Shown here: positions 58,618-64,000 of the stretch, piece after piece | How the letters are laid out: each line of letters begins with the position of its first letter | Numbering within the stretch: the first letter of the stretch is position 1 | NCBI GenBank assembly: GCA_948567375.1 | Contig: OX419755.1 | Coordinates: 12,095,001-12,159,000 of the forward strand | DNA: 64,000 nt | Direction: 5' to 3' | DNA from: Lunularia cruciata | Lineage: Eukaryota > Streptophyta > Marchantiopsida > Lunulariales > Lunulariaceae | Program-made: the position numbers and the translations under genes | Notes under the pieces: model-generated | Seen by the model: the letters and a program-made list of their open reading frames with translations, nothing else | Told to the model about the DNA's origin: nothing | Databases searched by the model: none

Positions 58618-61600
58618 ATGAGTTCGGATCTTTCTCCCTGTTTCAGTGTAGAATTACAGAGATTGGCGAAAATGGCAGTACGAGGAGTGCCCAAGCAGAC
58701 CAATCAGATGTCTCTGGCTTTTGAGAAACTTGCGTATGATAAAAAAGTCGGGGAGGGTGGACGACTCGGTTGCACGATTGTCACTGGATTTTTGGGGTGT
58801 GGAAAGACCACGCTCGTGCAGCATATCCTGAGGAACCGCGGGGACCTGCAAATTGCCGTGTTGGCGAATGAATTCGGAGAAGTTGATATCGATTCCCTAC
58901 TGCTGGATTCTGCGCGTATCAGTGACACTCATGGGATGTCCTATATTTCTCTTGCCGGTGGTGCGTTCTTAGAATTCAGACATTTTCTTCACTGATGATA
59001 CAATATGGTGTCGGAACTTCGATTCTTCAGAAAATCTCATATTTTTTCATAGAAACAATTCTGTAGACATAACTGAAGTTGAGCAAATTTAACCTCCGTT
59101 CAATGGAGCGATGGAGCGTGAATTTTCCTCGTTCAGGGCCTTTGTTTTGAGGATTACATTTGAATATTACCTACAAATAGTGAGCTTGGTCCATGTCTCA
59201 CTATATCTCTGTCAACAGACACAGACATACTTAGACTCAGGATGCATCTACAGCGTAGAAGCTTTGGAATCTGCTAGTAGTGATATAACCATGTATCGTT
59301 GTCTGTTCAGGATGTGCATGCTGTAGTTCTAGCGGAGATTTGAAGCAAGCAGTAAGCAGAGCTGTCAATAGCCGGCACAGCTTTGAATATGTGGTCATTG
59401 AGGTAAGCAATACCGCAATGCCTAAAAGTCATTGTTCTCTATTTAACGGTTTTCTGGACTTTTCAATGATGAGCTTGCTCTTCCGGGGATTTTCTCTTCA
59501 AGAACAGACTTCTGGTTTGGCAAATCCCTCTGCAATGGCTAAGGAGTTGGAGGAGAGTGGAGTTCGACTGGATCTTGTTGTAACAGTCGTTGATGTGGAG
59601 AATGTTGACCTGATTCTAGACACTCCTGCGGCAAGGCAACAACTTGAAATAGCAGATATTGTTCTCCTCAACAAGTATGTGATGATCAATCCAAGCTTTT
59701 CTCCTGTCTTCTTTGAATCTGTAAAAAACCACTTTTAATAACACAATATTGACCTGTGAACCTTGAAGTTGGGTGGAGTCCAAGGTTGCAAGTCTCTTCA
59801 CAACATTTTCTGCTGTCATCATGGGCTGATTCTACTTCCTCTCTGTAGGTGTGACCTAGTCTCATTGGGGAGGGTTTCAGATGCCGAGGATCGTGTGGAA
59901 AAGGCCACCGGAGGAACTAAAGCTCTGCGGTGCCGATTCGCAAATGTGCCTCTCGAGATAGTACTAAACGTGAGTGTGCCACAGCTATCTGCAAACTCAG
60001 TGTCCGACCCAAGAACTGCTTCGGGCTATCTCACACATGAAGCCATGAAACCAGTTCTACGGCCAACGCTTGTCAAAAACTTTCAAGCAAGGATATTGCC
60101 AAAGGTCATGCAGTCCACAAATTCAAGTAAGGATTGTGAGACGTTCTGAGGAGGATCTATCTTTTCTCTCGCCTAGTTTGTCGGCGATATTTTATCTTCT
60201 AAGACTTTAAAGGAACTTGCCTTGATGGGTGCAGGTCAGCATGAACATGATGCGCAAGTATCTTCCCTCAGCTTCTACCAAGACAAACCTTTCTCATTAG
60301 CAGCATTTCAAGGTTTCGTAGCGACACGGCTGCAATCATGCACTGGTCTGTTGAGGGCGAAAGGCGTGGTTTGGTTTGAAGAAACTAGGTATGTATTATT
60401 CTACCAGAACTCTTCTATTCTGACTAAATTTAAGAAATAAGATCGTATTTGAGAGTGAAGTCCCTTATCGAACAGGTTCATGTGGCTAGCGAGAAAAGAG
60501 CAGGGTGGGAACACTGTACAGACCGCACCACCATATCTTTGTAATCAACAGCAAGAACAGGGTACACCTCAATAAACAAGATAAAAGACTTGTTACTCCA
60601 TCTCTGCTGAACATTTAGAAGTTTATACTTATCAAAGCATCAGTTGAAGAGTTTTAGTATTGATATATTATGTATGTATGCCTCTATCTGGTGTTCGAGT
60701 TCTCAAGAAGAAAATAGTGATGGAAGTCTATTGCTGCTTGTGCCGACCATCCATTGCAGATCCACGCGTCACATATTTCATTTCAGCGGTAAGAAAAGAT
60801 CGGAAGCAGTTTTTGGTGGTTCTTGGGAGAGCCAACCAAATATCAACCTTGTGTTAATCGGCCGCGATAGAAGGGAACTTGAGGAGTTGAAAAAAGAACT
60901 TTCGACCTTGCTAGCATGCAGGATGCAAATTGAAGGCGAGTTCCTACAAGACAGGAGGAATGCTGTGGACGAGTTTGTAAGGCTTGCTTCTACTGACAGC
61001 AGATTCAAGGTCAATATTGACCTTATACTTTCATCCGCAATTGATTGGGGAGTATAATGTGCTCTGTGACTTCACCCGTTCCCAATTCTGCGCCCCTTGT
61101 AATGTTCCTAGGACTAGAGGTCTCCAAAGCAAAAGCATTTATCATTGTTTCATACTTGTACAAGCAGTTGTATCATCCATCTCTACTTGGCACGAGTATC
61201 AGGAGTATATTAGAACTAAAACAAAGAGTGGTACAAGGAAATTGATCTTCTTAAGTGCGTAATTAATCAATGCACTGCAGTGATAAAAGGTCTGCCCCCA
61301 ACTAACAACTTACTAAGGATCAACCAAATATGATGAAAGTTGTACGCTTGGCTTTATGTGTCGCAGGTGCATGAAATCTGTTCAACACGGGGGCCAGCTG
61401 AGACGCAAAATCGCACGATGGTAGTGTTTGGTCTGGTTGGGTCCACCTTGCGAGGTGTTCACGAGGTACATATTGAACGAAAGCAGTATTGGATAGCTGT
61501 GCTCTATAATCAAAGCTGTCGTTCACTCACTGGCTGCGCGCTGCCTTTCTAATAATATTTATTGGCTACTCCACTTACCCAATTCTTTTGCATGCATGAA

Positions 61601-62464
61601 GCTTTGTGTCTGACAGTTCCCCCCAGGATGCGGATTTGTTTCATGTCAATGATTACACAACGTGAATCGATCTACAATGTACTTTCAAGTAAATCCATTG
61701 GTTCTTGCATGCATTTACTTGCTAAGTTCTGCATGTCTTCGGTCTGCATTGGTTCAGTTCTAAGTAGGTGTGGATCCCCCCGTTCTGCGGACGGCGTCTG
61801 CTCCCATTTCTCATACAATGTATTTTCCATTCGGTTGCAAAAGGGCGACCTCAATGCAGCTCTCATGCAGGGAGTCAATGGCAGGGGTATTATTTTTCTG
61901 ACGGCGAGAGATTCGTCAAGATCAGGTCAGTTGAACACAACCGAGAAAAGCCTGCATTCCACGGGCAGAGATAGATTTCACACTGATGCCGTCTTTTAAG
62001 ATTCAGCTCTCGGCACTCTTGTGCAGTCCCTTTCAACCAAAGGAGAGAAGTGCTATTATCACTAACAATAAGGATTCTGAAGTGGTGGATAGTAGATAAG
62101 ACTTTTCTGTTTACATGCAGGTCACTGGCTGCAAATATCATTTGGGGGGGAGTTGACTCCCGATGGGGCGTGGTGTGAAATCAAAAGTGCCGCAGCGTCT
62201 GTCATATCGAAAGCGTTCCAGGGTGTTAGTTTTTGCAGGTAATATCTCATTTCCTGGATGATAATACCACCTTTATGCAATGGATCGAAGCTTTTCTTTT
62301 TGACGATCATGAGGTAGATTTGAGTTGTCTTTCATGTAACAAATGAGTAAAATAGTATTGCTTCATATCAGACAAGTTATATCCATACAAATAATCTTAC
62401 AGGAACTTCTAATGTGTAATCTGCTGGTTTTGACAGGTGCGATATGGTTGCTCATATGCACTAG
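58618..62464 (+). CDS. CobW/COG0523 G3E GTPase with C-terminal extension
   Basis: Ten exons: 58618-58957, 59311-59402, 59508-59674, 59849-60126, 60235-60388, 60760-61009, 61367-61465, 61844-61925, 62121-62238, 62437-62464. Phases agree, giving 535 aa. The G3E GTPase domain has Walker A GFLGCGKTT (57-65), ANEFGEVDID, the metal-binding CxCC (C115-A-C-C118), ETSGLANPS (144-152) and guanine-specificity NKCD (199-202). A CobW C-terminal domain follows at about 300-395 (KGVVWFEET, HIFHFSGKKR, NINLVLIGRD). Family members are metal chaperones, ZNG1-type zinc among them, or act in cobalamin metabolism; plants do not make cobalamin, so metal delivery is likelier. Residues about 400-527 are an unusual tail (EFVRLASTDSRFK, GDLNAALMQGVNGRGIIFLT, HWLQISFGGELTPDGAW). 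No transit peptide is evident. Exons 8-10 are the least certain. Confidence 0.85.
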
Positions 62465-64000
62465 TAGCAGACTGCGTGTCACAACTCTTCTCTGTGTCTC
62501 CAAGACTCCAACTCTCACAATGAGTAGCTTCGATATTACTTGCAATAGTGTGCAAGGCTTGTATATATCGGGTACTTGTTGTCCCTGGAGACAATAAATG
62601 TGCTCTTTGTTCTCTAAAGGTATTCAGCTTGTCAACGAAATTGTTGAACATCCAGATTATCCAAAAGGAGGTACAAACAAACATTTTAACCAGACGTTGA
62701 AGTGCTTGCATTCTCAGGAAGAAACTCGAGTGATGTTTTCTGAGCTCCAATGAAGTTGCCAATTCTCATGGCAGGACATTGCGTGAACTTAGTTCAGAAG
62801 TACGTACTAATGAGAAGAGAGTAAAATAAACCAAGAACGATCGTAGGGCAAATTTGTGATCAGGTAAGTGTTGAAAAGGTTCTACCTTTAGATTCTTTGG
62901 AACAATAATTTACAATTAACAAGTACAATATTGATCTCGACTTCCTTTACCCAAATCACAACGATTGATCCCAAACTTCTTCTTGAGCCCGAATCTCGAA
63001 TACTGAAATTAACGAAGTTTATGGACGAATGACCATAGAATCTCTTCGTCTTTTCAGTACAAAGAATGAGAGACTACACTTAAACGGATCACTTGGCCGA
63101 TTGGTGTGTTGTAGACATCATAATAGAGTAATGGAATAATTTTCTAAGTAATTAGATCAATGTTTATATTAGACAAAACTAAAAAGAGTCAAACCAAATC
63201 CAAGTGATAAGACGCCACAATGTGGCATTCTTATTAGGTTGGGGATTTAACCATGTTCTAATAAACAAAGTGCACGGTAACCGGCCAAACATTTTCCACA
63301 AAATTCGAACCTAGCGTCTATGAACTGCTGTGAACTGACAGTTTGAAATTATTGTGGATAAACTGTTCTAAATCATCCGCCCAATACTACAAGAGTAATA
63401 CGTATGTATAATCTGATGTTTTATAACTTTTTTGAGATTACCTTTTCTATCATTGACCAAGACCTCTCAAAAGAATCTGAAATTTGTCATAATTTCCTGT
63501 GATTTATCAGGATATTAAACCATTCTAAGTAAGAAAAAAAAAAGATATATCTTTAGAGGTACATCGAGGGCAATGTTTACAAACTTTCTGAAAAAAGTGT
63601 TACTCAGTATTATCTACATGAGACCCCATCTGTCAAATGAGAAAAAGTTTATGTTACATGAAAGACGGTAATAACGAACCGTCGTTGAAAACTTTTTTCA
63701 CGAGGAAATAAACCGCAGATCTTGATAAGGAACCTCTTCATGATAAGAATAAAAATCACTAGTCTTCAATTGATCCCTTCAGGTCTTAACAAGCAAATAT
63801 ATAAACACTGGATTGAATATTCTTTATATGTATGTTCATATAGTTCCCTTTAGATTTGTAACTGTGAAGGAATATAAACTTTTGCAAGATAAGAGCATAA
63901 GTTGATGCCTTTATTCATTGGCTGTCTCAGTGGATGGTCCACGTCGGCAGCATCTCTCCTGACAGCTCCAGATTCTCTGACGTACGGCTTGTGGACAAGC
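62465..64000. other. Downstream flank of the CobW-like gene
   Basis: 3' UTR and intergenic DNA, AT-rich, with no ORF or RNA gene I can support. The final 90 bases become GC-richer (GTCGGCAGCATCTCTCC) and may approach another gene outside the window. Confidence 0.4.

Noticed and set aside
60476-60575. Possible exon reading FMWLARKEQGG in the CobW-like gene
   Set aside because: It looks like a CobW C-terminal motif, but no donor in it has the phase needed to join the next exon. Exon 5 joins directly to 60760 in frame and restores the domain better.

Overview
This is nuclear DNA of a land plant. Three intron-rich genes have GT-AG introns (one GC-AG), and one of them belongs to the plant DUF616 (MUCI70/TOD1) family. 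The first 28 kb is a stack of nested LTR retrotransposons of plant type. A seed-free plant seems plausible from the unusual transposon repertoire, but the sequence alone does not name the species. No gene was recognised from a database; all calls rest on reading translated motifs and splice junctions.

Layout. Positions 1-27780 are nested, decayed transposons. Family A is a Ty3/gypsy chromovirus: integrase followed by a chromodomain, an initiator-Met tRNA primer site, and LTRs of roughly 400-480 bp. Its LTRs are full of GAAGCTTC palindromes that form heat-shock-element arrays. Family B is a different Ty3/gypsy element on the minus strand (about 9155-22796). Its reading order is gag, protease, a C5-cytosine DNA methyltransferase domain, reverse transcriptase/RNase H, integrase and a PHD finger. 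A second, gag-only piece lies at 25931-27780 and a zinc-knuckle scrap at 5548-5763. A third kind of unit, 3783 bp long (10108-13890), has TG/CA ends and a perfect 5-bp target duplication. It sits inside the PHD finger of family B. It carries a broken plus-strand ORF for an acidic, coiled-coil protein. A second copy, in inverted orientation, runs off the left end of the window (1-2200).

Positions 27781-33765 hold no convincing gene, only local duplications. Then come three single-copy-looking plus-strand genes for which complete exon models could be assembled with every splice phase agreeing: a DUF616 (MUCI70/TOD1-like) type II membrane protein (33805-38277, 9 exons, 823 aa); a TRPC4AP/TRUSS-like protein (45218-52233, 14 exons, 821 aa); and a CobW/COG0523 G3E GTPase with an unusual C-terminal extension (58618-62464, 10 exons, 535 aa). 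The spaces between them (38278-45217, 52234-58617, 62465-64000) are gene-free as far as can be seen and contain diverged tandem repeats.

The three host genes have no obvious shared pathway. The most notable system is family B: a retrotransposon that appears to have carried its own DNA-methylation enzyme and a histone-reading PHD module. This copy is dead, with many stops, at least one frameshift, an Asp-to-Asn change in the integrase and an insertion in the PHD finger, but the methyltransferase motifs remain clearly legible.
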